In this document: piece by piece, positions 24,003 through 32,189 of the stretch | How positions within the stretch are numbered: position 1 is the stretch's first letter | Layout of the letters: every line of letters starts with the position of its first letter | Assembly: GCA_963833675.1 (NCBI GenBank) | Contig: CAWHYW010000016.1 | Coordinates: forward strand, 1 to 64,000 | Source of the DNA: DASQDN01 sp963833675 | GTDB taxonomy: Bacteria > Acidobacteriota > Terriglobia > Bryobacterales > Bryobacteraceae | Reading direction: 5' to 3' | Length of the DNA stretch: 64,000 nt | Notes under the pieces: generated by a model | What the model was told of the DNA's origin: nothing | What the model saw: the letters and a program-made list of their open reading frames with translations, nothing else | Databases searched by the model: none | Program-made: the position numbers and the translations under genes

Positions 24003-24209
24003 ATGTTAGCACTGCCGATGCCTACGACTCATGCCGAGCTTCCCGAACCGATAATTACCGAATTGGCAATTCAGCGACACGTCTCAGAACCCGATGTCGC
24101 TCGACTGGCTTACGCTCTGTGGGAACAGCGGGGATATCCGGAAGGTTCTTCAGAGGAGGACTGGTTCCGCGCCGAGCAGGAACTTTGGGCCGGAAGAGCT
24201 TCGTTTTGA
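24003..24209 (+). CDS. DUF2934 protein
   Basis: A small soluble protein, 68 residues from ATG 24003 (AGAGGA 5 nt before it). It carries the DUF2934 signature: ARLAYALWEQRGYPEGSSEE followed by DWFRAEQEL. Function unknown; the family is common in soil Acidobacteria and Proteobacteria, often in stress-related gene groups. The frame is also open from TTG 23982. It is followed 29 nt later by the trehalohydrolase, so the two may be cotranscribed. Confidence 0.8.
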   Translation: MLALPMPTTHAELPEPIITELAIQRHVSEPDVARLAYALWEQRGYPEGSSEEDWFRAEQELWAGRASF

Positions 24210-24238
24210 TTAGTCCACTCATCGAACCCGAACACCGA

Positions 24239-26078
24239 GTGTACGTCCAGTCGACCGGATCGAGGCGTCTTGGGGGGCATTCTGACCCCTGGGGCCACTC
24301 GACCTTCTTAGTACGGGCGCCACGTGCGGATGCTGTCGATGTTCACATTGTGCATCCAGAAGAGCGGCTCGAACCGATGACGCCTGCCGGGGACGGTTAT
24401 TGGTCGGCTGTCGTCGAGAAGTGTTTGCCTGGAACCAGATACTTCTATCGATTAAACGGCTCCACTGATCGCCCAGATCCGGCGTCGCGCTGCCAACCAC
24501 TCGATGTGCACGGCCCTTCCGAGATCTGCGCGCGAGCACTACGAAACCTGGGCGCCTGGCAGGGTATTCCGATAGAGGATTATGTCCTTTATGAACTTCA
24601 CACCGGCACTTTCACACGAGAGGGAACACTGGACGCCATTATCTCCGAGCTGCCGCGACTGAGACGTTTGGGCATCACGGCGATCGAACTGATGCCGATC
24701 GCCGAGTTTCCAGGAGACCGCAATTGGGGGTACGACGGCGTGTACCCGTTTGCTGTTGAGCACAGCTACGGGGGCATCGATGCTCTTCAGAGGCTCGTGG
24801 ATGCATCCCATGGAGTTGGGCTCGCGGTAGTCCTGGACGTCGTTTACAATCATCTTGGTCCGGAAGGGAATTATCTCGGAGACTTCGGACCGTATTTCAC
24901 TAGCCGATACCGGACCTTATGGGGAGACGCACTGAATTTCGATGGACCCGACAGCGATCCGGTCCGCCGCTTCTTTCTCGAGAACGCGTTGTACTGGATC
25001 GAGGATGTCGGCATTGATGCGCTGCGGTTAGACGCGATACATGCAATATTCGATCAATCGGCTTGCCCCTTCTTGCAGGAGCTTGCATCCGTCGTTCACC
25101 AGAGATCCGAGGAATCCGGCCGCAAAGTTTACCTGATTGCTGAAAGCGATCTGAATGACCCAAGGGTGATACATCCTGCTCATCAAGGTGGTCTCAGCCT
25201 GGATGCGCAATGGTCAGATGATTTCCACCACGCGCTGCATACGTTGTTAACCGGTGAGGCCCTCCGGATATTACTCGGATTTCGGCGAACTCAGGCAGTT
25301 CGCCGCCGCGATGCAGGACGGCTGGGTTTATCAAGGACAATATTCGCGTTTTCGCCGCCGGCGGTTCGGCAGTGCACCCGTGAAAACCGAAGCTCGTCAG
25401 TTCGTTGTCTGCTCACAAAATCACGATCAGGTGGGGAATCGAATGAACGGAGAGCGGCTCATCACGTTAGCAGGACCTGAGGCGGCGCGGTTGGCCGCCG
25501 CTTGTGTGTTGCTTTCGCCTTACGTGCCGCTGCTGTTCATGGGTGAGGAATACGGAGAGACGGCGCCGTTTCTTTATTATGTGAGCCACTCCGACCCCGA
25601 CCTTCAGGAGGCTGTTCGCAAAGGACGCAAGGAGGAGTTCGCGGGTTTTCGCGCGAAAGGCGAACCTCGGGATCCACAGGATCATGCAACGTTCCTCGAT
25701 TCAAAGCTTGATCATTACATGGTGAAGGCGGAATCACAGAGCGAGATGCAGGAGTGGTATGCCAAACTCATCCGGCTAAGACGAACGCATCCGGCGCTGC
25801 GGCCGCTGTCGAAAACCTCAACGATCGTAGAATGCGATGAAGAGTGCGAGACGATCACAGTGTTCCGCTTCCCTGTCACACCAGCAGATCAGCAGGCGAT
25901 TTTCATCTTCCATTTCGGCAAGACGAAACGCAAGATAGGAATTAATCTCGGGCCGGGCGAGTGGTCCGTGGTACTTGATTCCGGTAATCTCAACGCCGGC
26001 GGAGATCGATTGCTGTCCACCGGCGAATGTTTCCCATTCGTCTTGGGACCACAAGGCTTTCTCGCCCTGTCGACATAA
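24239..26078 (+). CDS. treZ: Malto-oligosyltrehalose trehalohydrolase, frameshifted
   Basis: A GH13 enzyme that releases trehalose from maltooligosyl-trehalose. An N-terminal early-set domain (GHSTFLVRAPRADAVDVHIV) is followed by the barrel with VLYELHTGTFTREGT, LDVVYNHLGPEGNYL, the nucleophile Asp in ALRLDAIHAI, the acid Glu in YLIAESDLND and, after a one-base shift near 25255, the third acidic residue in SQNHDQVGNR. The C-terminal segment ends GPQGFLALST. The start is uncertain; GTG 24239 is a guess because the frame is open upstream. The partner synthase (treY) is not in the window. Confidence 0.9.
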
Positions 26079-26097
26079 CAGCCGCCGCGCTGATGCA

Positions 26098-26535
26098 TCA
26101 TTTTTTGAAAATGGTGATTTTTCCATCGCGCTCGACGATTGCGAGATCTACCTCGCTGATGTCGTGGGCGCCACTCTCGCGAGCCGCGGCCATCACATCC
26201 TCATCGAGCATGCGCAAACCGTGGAGCTTGCGCTTGTCAACGTTCCCGTCGCTTACAACGACGATCGGTGTTCCGTCCACGAGCTTACGAAAACCTTCGT
26301 AACGTTGCTTGATCGCCGAGACGGTCAGATGGTTCGCTGCAATCGCCATCACAGCTGTGATCGCGTTGATCATCGACCGGTCGTCAGCCACGATCGCCTG
26401 AATTGTAATACCACCGAGCATGAAGAGCACAAGCAACTCGAATGGACTTTGCTGACTGATGGATCTCCTTCCAAGAAGACGTAAAGTGGCGAGAAGAAGC
26501 CAATAGGCCAAAGTCGCTCGAAGGATGGTATCCAT
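26098..26535 (-). CDS. DUF421 (YetF-type) membrane protein
   Basis: A 145-residue protein with two or three N-terminal helices (TLAYWLLLATLRLLGRRS, FELLVLFMLGGITIQAI, INAITAVMAIAANHL) and a C-terminal soluble YetF/DUF421 domain (GTPIVVVSDGNVDKRKLHGL, ending in VERDGKITIFKK). The function of the family is unknown; B. subtilis members are linked to spore or stress physiology. It converges with treZ (19 nt between stops). ATG 26535 gives complete length. Confidence 0.9.
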   Translation of the reverse strand: MDTILRATLAYWLLLATLRLLGRRSISQQSPFELLVLFMLGGITIQAIVADDRSMINAITAVMAIAANHLTVSAIKQRYEGFRKLVDGTPIVVVSDGNVDKRKLHGLRMLDEDVMAAARESGAHDISEVDLAIVERDGKITIFKK

Positions 26536-26600
26536 GAGATTGACTGATCAAGGAACAACCGGCTCACCTGTCTTTGTGCCTTGCGGGCAGACCCATTTGT

Positions 26601-26684
26601 TCAATGACGGCCTCCGTTGGATTTCTTTGCGTCTTTCGGCGGTTTCGTCTCAGGTTTGTTTTTGTCCTTATTCTTGCGGGCCAT
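26601..26684 (-). CDS. Tiny Lys-rich peptide (27 aa)
   Basis: ATG 26684 with AAGGA 8 nt upstream encodes MARKNKDKNKPETKPPKDAK and ends KSNGGRH before TGA at 26601-26603. Ten of 27 residues are Lys. It is disordered and strongly basic like the 43-residue peptide at 22058. The palindrome at 26750-26765 lies 65 nt upstream of its start. Between them, TTGCAG and CCTAAT with 17 bp spacing could be a promoter with the palindrome just upstream of -35. Confidence 0.5.
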   Translation of the reverse strand: MARKNKDKNKPETKPPKDAKKSNGGRH

Positions 26685-26749
26685 CGGCAGATCCTTCCAG
26701 TGATTAACGTTCTTATTAGGTAAGACGAGAGTCGTTCCTGCAATCGCAC

Positions 26750-26765
26750 CTAGGGTCATCCCTAG
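26750..26765. promoter_or_regulatory. Palindrome C, CTAGG-N6-CCTAG
   Basis: A perfect inverted repeat with spacer GTCATC, upstream of the 27-residue peptide and the DUF421 gene on the minus strand. Read on the minus strand it is preceded by CGTGCA, echoing the CGTGAAYA flank of palindromes A and B. Confidence 0.6.
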
Positions 26766-26945
26766 TGCACGTGACCACTGGATTGAAAGGAGCATTCCGA
26801 AGTGCTGAGACCACACTCTCTCTGTGGGACATCGACGAAAGGTTACGGTAAACTATCGCGTTCGGACGAAGCTATCCGGCTCAGAGACTGCTCTTACACA
26901 ATGAGGCATCTCTCCCGGTCATCATTCCCTTCCGGGTGATCTTCT

Positions 26946-27642
26946 ATGGCCATAGCCCAAATCGCTCTCGCCGATGACCATCCGCTCTTCGCTGAAGGTA
27001 TCCGTCGTTTGCTTGAAACCGAATACGAAATCATTGCTACAGCGCTCGATGGACGCGAACTCTTGCAGAGGCTTCAAGAAGCCGATCCGAATGTGGTCAT
27101 CGTTGACATTGGCATGCCGATTCTCAACGGCATCGTGACCACGCAACGCCTCAAAGAAAGTAAGCCGAATATCAAGATTGTCGTCGTTAGTCAACACACT
27201 GACCGATCGTTCCTGAGGGCTGCGTTCTCAGCCGGAGCCGACGCCTACGTTACAAAGCAATCCAGTCCGAACGAACTCAGAGAAGCCGTCCGAAGAGTAT
27301 TGGGCGGTGAAGTTTATGCTCGCCCGCCCTAGTCGAGGCGCGCGCTCTGGCGGGGTTGGATCCTCGGATTCATGCGGAGCTGATATTCGGTGATCATCTG
27401 ACGCACCGGCAGAGAGAGTACTCCAGCTGATTGCGGAGGGCAAGTCGATCAAAGAAATGGCTCATCTTCTCGGTGTTTCACAGAAGACGATTGAGTTTCA
27501 CAAGGCGAATCTGATGGACCTGGTCGGTCTTCGGACGACAGCGGAACTCACGCGCTACGCATTGCAGCATGGCCTGGCGGGTCCGCTAAGCCCAGAGGTG
27601 GGAGGAGTACGGGCCAGGCAAATAATCGTGAACACTAGGTAA
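26946..27642 (+). CDS. NarL/FixJ-family response regulator, frameshifted
   Basis: A two-component transcription regulator. The receiver domain (residues 1-120) has the acidic pair in ALADDHP, phospho-acceptor Asp54 in VIVDIGMP and the Lys in YVTKQSS. Two one-base shifts, near 27328 and 27420, are needed to continue through EARALAGLDPRIHAELIFGD into the LuxR-type HTH: LTHRQREVLQLIAEGKSIKE then MAHLLGVSQKTIEFHKANLM. The stop TAA (27640-27642) lies inside palindrome B. No cognate kinase is adjacent; a large kinase lies far away at 56830. It is the best local candidate to bind the four palindromes. Confidence 0.85.
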
Positions 27643-27650
27643 TTTCCTAG
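27635..27650. promoter_or_regulatory. Palindrome B, CTAGG-N6-CCTAG
   Basis: A perfect inverted repeat with spacer TAATTT, overlapping the stop codon of the response regulator and 55 nt before the DUF1080 start. It shares the 5' flank CGTGAA-A with palindrome A. Confidence 0.6.
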
Positions 27651-27704
27651 AGCCGTTCGGTCCGTAGGTGCGTCCACGAGGCAAATGGAAACCCTGGCTA
27701 TAAG

Positions 27705-28313
27705 ATGGAGTTGCCGGTAGCATCCGGCGCGATTCAAGCTGTACCGGAACCGGTGTCGATTGTCTTAGTCGGATTCGGGTTGACCGTTTTGTTGGGAGAA
27801 CTCTTCAACGGCCGTGACCTGAGCGGTTGGCATCCGCTGCGCTCCGATCGGAAAATCGAATGGACAGTCAGGGACGGGATTACCAGCAACGTCCCGGCCG
27901 CTGTCGATCTCGTATCGGATCCTAAGTTCTGGAATTTCAAGCTGCACGCGGAATATCGTGTCGGTCCGCACAGCAACAGCGGCATAGGATTGCGTGGCCG
28001 ATATGAAGTGCAAATTCTGGAAGATTTCGGTCAGCCCCCGAATACCCATGGACACGGCGCGCTCTATAGCCGAATCCTGCCTACGCAAAATGCCAGCAAG
28101 CCGGCTGACGAGTGGCAAACAATGGACGTTAGTTTGATTGAAAATCGTGTCACCGTCGTTTTAAACGGCGTGACCGTCATTGACAATAAGGAGATCGACG
28201 GGTTGACAGCGATGGCATCAGATGCGGAGGAAGGAAAACCCGGCCCGATTCAGGTTCAGGGAGATCATGGCGCAGTCGATTTTCGAAAGCTCACGATCAC
28301 CCCTCTGACTTAA
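27705..28313 (+). CDS. DUF1080 protein with PEP-CTERM-like N-terminus
   Basis: From ELFNGRDLSGWHPL onward this is a complete DUF1080 domain (3-keto-disaccharide hydrolase-like, concanavalin-type fold): WTVRDGITSN, HSNSGIGLRGRYEVQILEDF and DEWQTMDVSL. The first 31 residues are odd: AVPEPVSIVLVGFGLTVLLG has the form of a PEP-CTERM sorting tail, which normally sits at a C-terminus and is followed by arginines. The join may be a deletion that fused the end of another gene to this one, or the hydrophobic stretch now acts as a signal anchor. RBS before ATG 27705 is weak. Confidence 0.75.
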   Translation: MELPVASGAIQAVPEPVSIVLVGFGLTVLLGELFNGRDLSGWHPLRSDRKIEWTVRDGITSNVPAAVDLVSDPKFWNFKLHAEYRVGPHSNSGIGLRGRYEVQILEDFGQPPNTHGHGALYSRILPTQNASKPADEWQTMDVSLIENRVTVVLNGVTVIDNKEIDGLTAMASDAEEGKPGPIQVQGDHGAVDFRKLTITPLT

Positions 28314-28381
28314 ATCTGTACTCTCACCACAATATATTGTGGCCACTTGCGAAAGGATTCAAAACTTCGTAGTTGTTCTGC

Positions 28382-28410
28382 TTTACATCTCTGTTCTTTC
28401 GGTTTAGTAT
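28382..28410 (+). promoter_or_regulatory. Predicted sigma70 promoter of smc
   Basis: TTTACA (28382-28387), 17 bp, TAGTAT (28405-28410), about 78 nt upstream of the smc start. The rest of 28314-28488 is non-coding. Confidence 0.5.
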
Positions 28411-28488
28411 GGGTGCAATCCCCCGAGACGTGGGCCGTCCACGACGGTCCGCGCGAATCAACTTGTTGGCCGGAAAGGGGAGCAGCCA

Positions 28489-31400
28489 TTGCTCAAACTG
28501 AAGCGTGTTGAACTGCAAGGGTTTAAGTCCTTTTGTGACCGTTCGGAAATGCGCTTTCACGGCGCGGGTATCGCGGCTGTAGTCGGGCCGAACGGATGTG
28601 GCAAATCGAACCTGAGCGACGCAATCAGCTGGGTCTTAGGCGAACAATCCGCGAAAAGCCTCCGTGGGTCCCGAATGGAGGACGTGATCTTCGCCGGCAC
28701 TCGCGACCGTAAACCTGTCGGCATGGCTTCGGTCACCCTGACGATGGTGGATCCCTCGGTTCACGCCGAATTCCCAGTTCAAACGCATGCAAACGGAACT
28801 GCGCATACCAACGGCCACGGACCTCTGACGAACAACAAAGAAGAAGAGATCACCATCACCCGCCGCCTTTACCGGTCAGGCGAGAGCGAGTATCTGATCA
28901 ACGGACGAACGGCGCGCCTTCGCGATATTCAGGACTTGTTCATGGGGAGCGGTCTTGGTCCTGAGAGTTACGCAATCATTGAGCAGGGCCGTATCGGGCA
29001 AATTCTGAGCACAAAGCCGCAGGATCGCCGGGCAGTCATAGAGGAAGCCGCCGGAATTACGCGGTTCAAAACGAAAAAGCGTCTGGCGGAAGCGAAGCTT
29101 GAATCCGCGAAGGCGAACCTGACGCGAGTGTTCGACATCCTGGAGGAAGTCGGCCGGCAGGTAAACTCTCTGAAGCGGCAAGCCGCAAAGGCCAAGCGCT
29201 ATGGCGAACTCAAAACCGAACTCGTCGCCGGGCTTCGGGTAGCCTTATCAGGCCGTTTCCGGATGCTCGAGCGTGAGCTTGCCAAGATCGCTCTTGATCT
29301 GAATGTCGCCACGGGCGAGTTCCAGAAGCTCAATGGCGAGATTGCCGAAAGCGAAACGCAGCATACCGCTCTCCAGGAGCACACTTACGCGATTGAAGCC
29401 AGGCTGACGGAAGCTCGCAAACAACTCAGCGAGTTTCGCGTCGAGGCCGAACGCGTGCGTGGTCGCCTCGAATCGCAAGCTCGCCAGATCTCTTCGATTG
29501 AAGATCGTCTCAACCGCGGCGAGGATGAGACGCAGGACCTCGAGAAGCGTTTCGAGCAGCAGCAACTTGAGCTTGCGCAGCACACCGAGCGGTTGCAGGA
29601 AGTTGAACGCATCGCGCAGCAGGCAAGCCGCGCCCTGGCTATCAAAAGTGAAGAGCGCGACCGCGCCCAGGGGCAGCTCCGCGAAAGCGAGCGCGCCATG
29701 GATAGCGCTCGTCAGCAGGTCCTGAAATTGCTCGGCGAAGCGTCGACGCTCAAAAATCAACTTGCGCAGATCGACCAATATCTTGTCGGTATCGATCGCG
29801 ATGTGGAGCGCATTCAGCGTGACGAAGCGTCGGCAAGCAGCGAACGCGAGCGCCTCGAAGGACTGAAAGCCGAATTGTCGCAGAAGCAGTCTGCCCGTCA
29901 ACTCGAGTTGCAGACGACGGTAGAGCAGCGGCGAACAATTGACGAGGAACTCGCCACTCGAAAAGCTCGCGCGGCGGATGCTCGCCGGAAGCTGGAGGAG
30001 CTTCGGGCTGAAACTTCGAGGCTGAAGGCACGGCGTGATTCTCTCGAAGAGGTCCTCTCGCACCGTTCCTATACGACCGAATCAGTGAAGCGGCTCTTCA
30101 AAGCGGTGGAGAAGGGGCAAGCGGCGGATTTCACACCCATCGGCGTCTTAGCCGATTTCGTAGAAGTCGATCCGACCTTCGAAAAGGCCGCTGAAGAATT
30201 TCTCCACGAAGAACTCGAGTACGTCGTGGTGAAGGATTGGGAGCAGGCCGAGCGCGGAATCGCATATATGCGCTCGGATATGGATGGCCGCGCGACGTTT
30301 CTTGTTCACCCCGAATCCAGCGAAGGCGCCCGGGAAGAGAGTGCGCCTCCGCCGGAAGCGGAGCATGGAATCGCGGCCAAGCTCAGCAACGTGTTGCGGC
30401 TGACCAACGGTTTAAGCGCAGCTCCGGCCGATCTGTTGCCCCGCTTGTCCCGCTGCTACATCGCCGAGGATCGTCAAGCAGCGCAGCGTCTGGCACTGCA
30501 GTATCCGGATACTTACTTCCTGTTATCGGATGGGGTCTGCTATCACGGCCACGTCGTCAGCGGCGGCAAAAAGACCGGCAGCGGTCCGCTCGGGTTGAAG
30601 CGCGAGCTGCGTGAAGTCTCAAGCCAACACAGCGCAAAGCAGAAAGAATTCGATCGCACCAAAAGCCTGTTGGAAGATCTCGATCTGGAGATGGCGCAGC
30701 TTTCCGAGGACTTGGAACGCCTTCGTGGGCAGCAACAGCGGCAGGAGAAAGAAGCCGTTTCGCTCGACCATGAAGTTCGGAAGCTGGGTGAAGAGTTCAA
30801 TCGCGCAAGCTCGCGGCTCTCCGTTGCTCGCACGGAATTGCAGCGACTGATGCAGGAGCGGGAACGCTCGGCCGGAAGGCGTGACCAGAGCGTAACGCTG
30901 ATCGCCGAAAAGGACCAGGCGCGAGTCGAGCAGGAACAATCCCTTACCGACACGCGGGCCGCGCTCGACGAGTTGCGTCAGGATGTGGCGCGTCTGTCGG
31001 AAGAACACTCCGCGGTGCGAGTAGAATTGGCCGGACTGGAGGAGCGCCGCCGCGCCGAGCAATCCGCCCGTCAGCGACTGGAGAATCAGATCCGCGAAGT
31101 CGCGCACCGCCGCCAGCAACTTACGCAGGAGTTGGAACGGCTCGGTGTAGAGAAAGCGCGCCTCTTGTCGGATAATATCGAACTCGACGCGAAGTCATCC
31201 GAGCTCGCCAAAAATATCGAAGGCAGCGAATCGCTCGCCAACGAGCTTGCGGGACAGGAAGCTACGGGACGTGCGCAGTTAGCGTCGGCTGAGGAGTCGC
31301 TTCGCATCTCGCGCCAGGAACTACAAGCGGCATCCGATCGCAGGTCCCAGATCGAATTGCAGCTCGTCAAGAAACAGGCCGAGCTGAAGTACCTCGAGGA

Positions 31401-32169
31401 GACTTGCAACAAACAACTCGGCTGCACGTTGAAGGAAGTGTCTGAAGGAGATGAGACTGTTCTCGATGAAGTCGGGCTGGCCGAGATCGAACAGAAGTGT
31501 GAGGATCTGACGACGAAGATCGATGCCCTCGGGCCGGTGAATACCGAGGCGCTCGAGCAATTCGAAGAAGCGCAGCAGCGCTATGACTTCCTCGCCGCCC
31601 AACGCCAGGATCTGCTCGATTCCATCCGGGACACGGAAAAAACGATCAACGAGATCGACGTGGAAGCCAGAAAGCGCTTCTCCGAAGCCTTCGAAGCTAT
31701 CAACGCCAACTTCCGCGAGATGTTTAAAACCCTGTTCGGCGGCGGCATCGGCGAGATGCGGTTGAGCGACATGGAGAACGCGATCGAATCCGGTATCGAT
31801 ATCGTTGCCTCGCCGCCCGGCAAGAAGCTGCAGAGCGTGCTCCTGCTTTCCGGTGGCGAGCGTGCCTTAACGGCGATGGCTCTTCTGATGGCGATCTTCA
31901 AATATCAGCCGAGCCCGTTCTGCGTCCTGGATGAAGTCGATGCGCCGCTCGATGAAGCGAATATCGATCGCCTCACCCGACTCCTGAAAGAGATGTCGTC
32001 TCAGACGCAGTTCGTCGTTATCACTCACTCGAAGCGCACAATGGAGTCGGCCCAGGCGCTCTATGGGGTCACGATGCAGGAACCCGGCGTCTCGAAACTC
32101 GTTTCGGTGAAGTTCAATCCGCCGCCTCCGCCGGTCCCGGAGATGCAGCCCGAGCTGGTTGCGTACTAA
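28489..32169 (+). CDS. smc: Chromosome segregation protein SMC
   Basis: The condensin ATPase that compacts and segregates chromosomes. TTG start at 28489 after AAAGGGGAGCAG. At 1226 residues it is full length and intact. The N-terminal head has GPNGCGKSNLSDAISWVLGE (Walker A near residue 34) and EQGRIGQILSTKP. Long coiled coils run from about 170 to 500 and 700 to 1030 (Glu, Gln, Arg-rich). A hinge (about 520-660, GVLADFVEV and GHVVSGGKKTGSG) separates them. The C-head has the ABC signature LLLSGGERAL and Walker B SPFCVLDEVDAPLDEAN. No ScpA/ScpB gene is near. It is followed at 20 nt by the transglutaminase. Confidence 0.98.
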   Translation: MLKLKRVELQGFKSFCDRSEMRFHGAGIAAVVGPNGCGKSNLSDAISWVLGEQSAKSLRGSRMEDVIFAGTRDRKPVGMASVTLTMVDPSVHAEFPVQTHANGTAHTNGHGPLTNNKEEEITITRRLYRSGESEYLINGRTARLRDIQDLFMGSGLGPESYAIIEQGRIGQILSTKPQDRRAVIEEAAGITRFKTKKRLAEAKLESAKANLTRVFDILEEVGRQVNSLKRQAAKAKRYGELKTELVAGLRVALSGRFRMLERELAKIALDLNVATGEFQKLNGEIAESETQHTALQEHTYAIEARLTEARKQLSEFRVEAERVRGRLESQARQISSIEDRLNRGEDETQDLEKRFEQQQLELAQHTERLQEVERIAQQASRALAIKSEERDRAQGQLRESERAMDSARQQVLKLLGEASTLKNQLAQIDQYLVGIDRDVERIQRDEASASSERERLEGLKAELSQKQSARQLELQTTVEQRRTIDEELATRKARAADARRKLEELRAETSRLKARRDSLEEVLSHRSYTTESVKRLFKAVEKGQAADFTPIGVLADFVEVDPTFEKAAEEFLHEELEYVVVKDWEQAERGIAYMRSDMDGRATFLVHPESSEGAREESAPPPEAEHGIAAKLSNVLRLTNGLSAAPADLLPRLSRCYIAEDRQAAQRLALQYPDTYFLLSDGVCYHGHVVSGGKKTGSGPLGLKRELREVSSQHSAKQKEFDRTKSLLEDLDLEMAQLSEDLERLRGQQQRQEKEAVSLDHEVRKLGEEFNRASSRLSVARTELQRLMQERERSAGRRDQSVTLIAEKDQARVEQEQSLTDTRAALDELRQDVARLSEEHSAVRVELAGLEERRRAEQSARQRLENQIREVAHRRQQLTQELERLGVEKARLLSDNIELDAKSSELAKNIEGSESLANELAGQEATGRAQLASAEESLRISRQELQAASDRRSQIELQLVKKQAELKYLEETCNKQLGCTLKEVSEGDETVLDEVGLAEIEQKCEDLTTKIDALGPVNTEALEQFEEAQQRYDFLAAQRQDLLDSIRDTEKTINEIDVEARKRFSEAFEAINANFREMFKTLFGGGIGEMRLSDMENAIESGIDIVASPPGKKLQSVLLLSGGERALTAMALLMAIFKYQPSPFCVLDEVDAPLDEANIDRLTRLLKEMSSQTQFVVITHSKRTMESAQALYGVTMQEPGVSKLVSVKFNPPPPPVPEMQPELVAY

Positions 32170-32189
32170 ACGACCGCTACCATGAAGAC

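Noticed and set aside
25254..26078. The second half of treZ as a separate gene
   Set aside because: The piece carries the third catalytic Asp and the C-terminus of the same GH13 enzyme and lacks its own N-terminal fold.
29248..30063. 271-codon minus-strand frame inside smc
   Set aside because: It mirrors the Glu/Leu-rich coiled coil of smc; no independent features.
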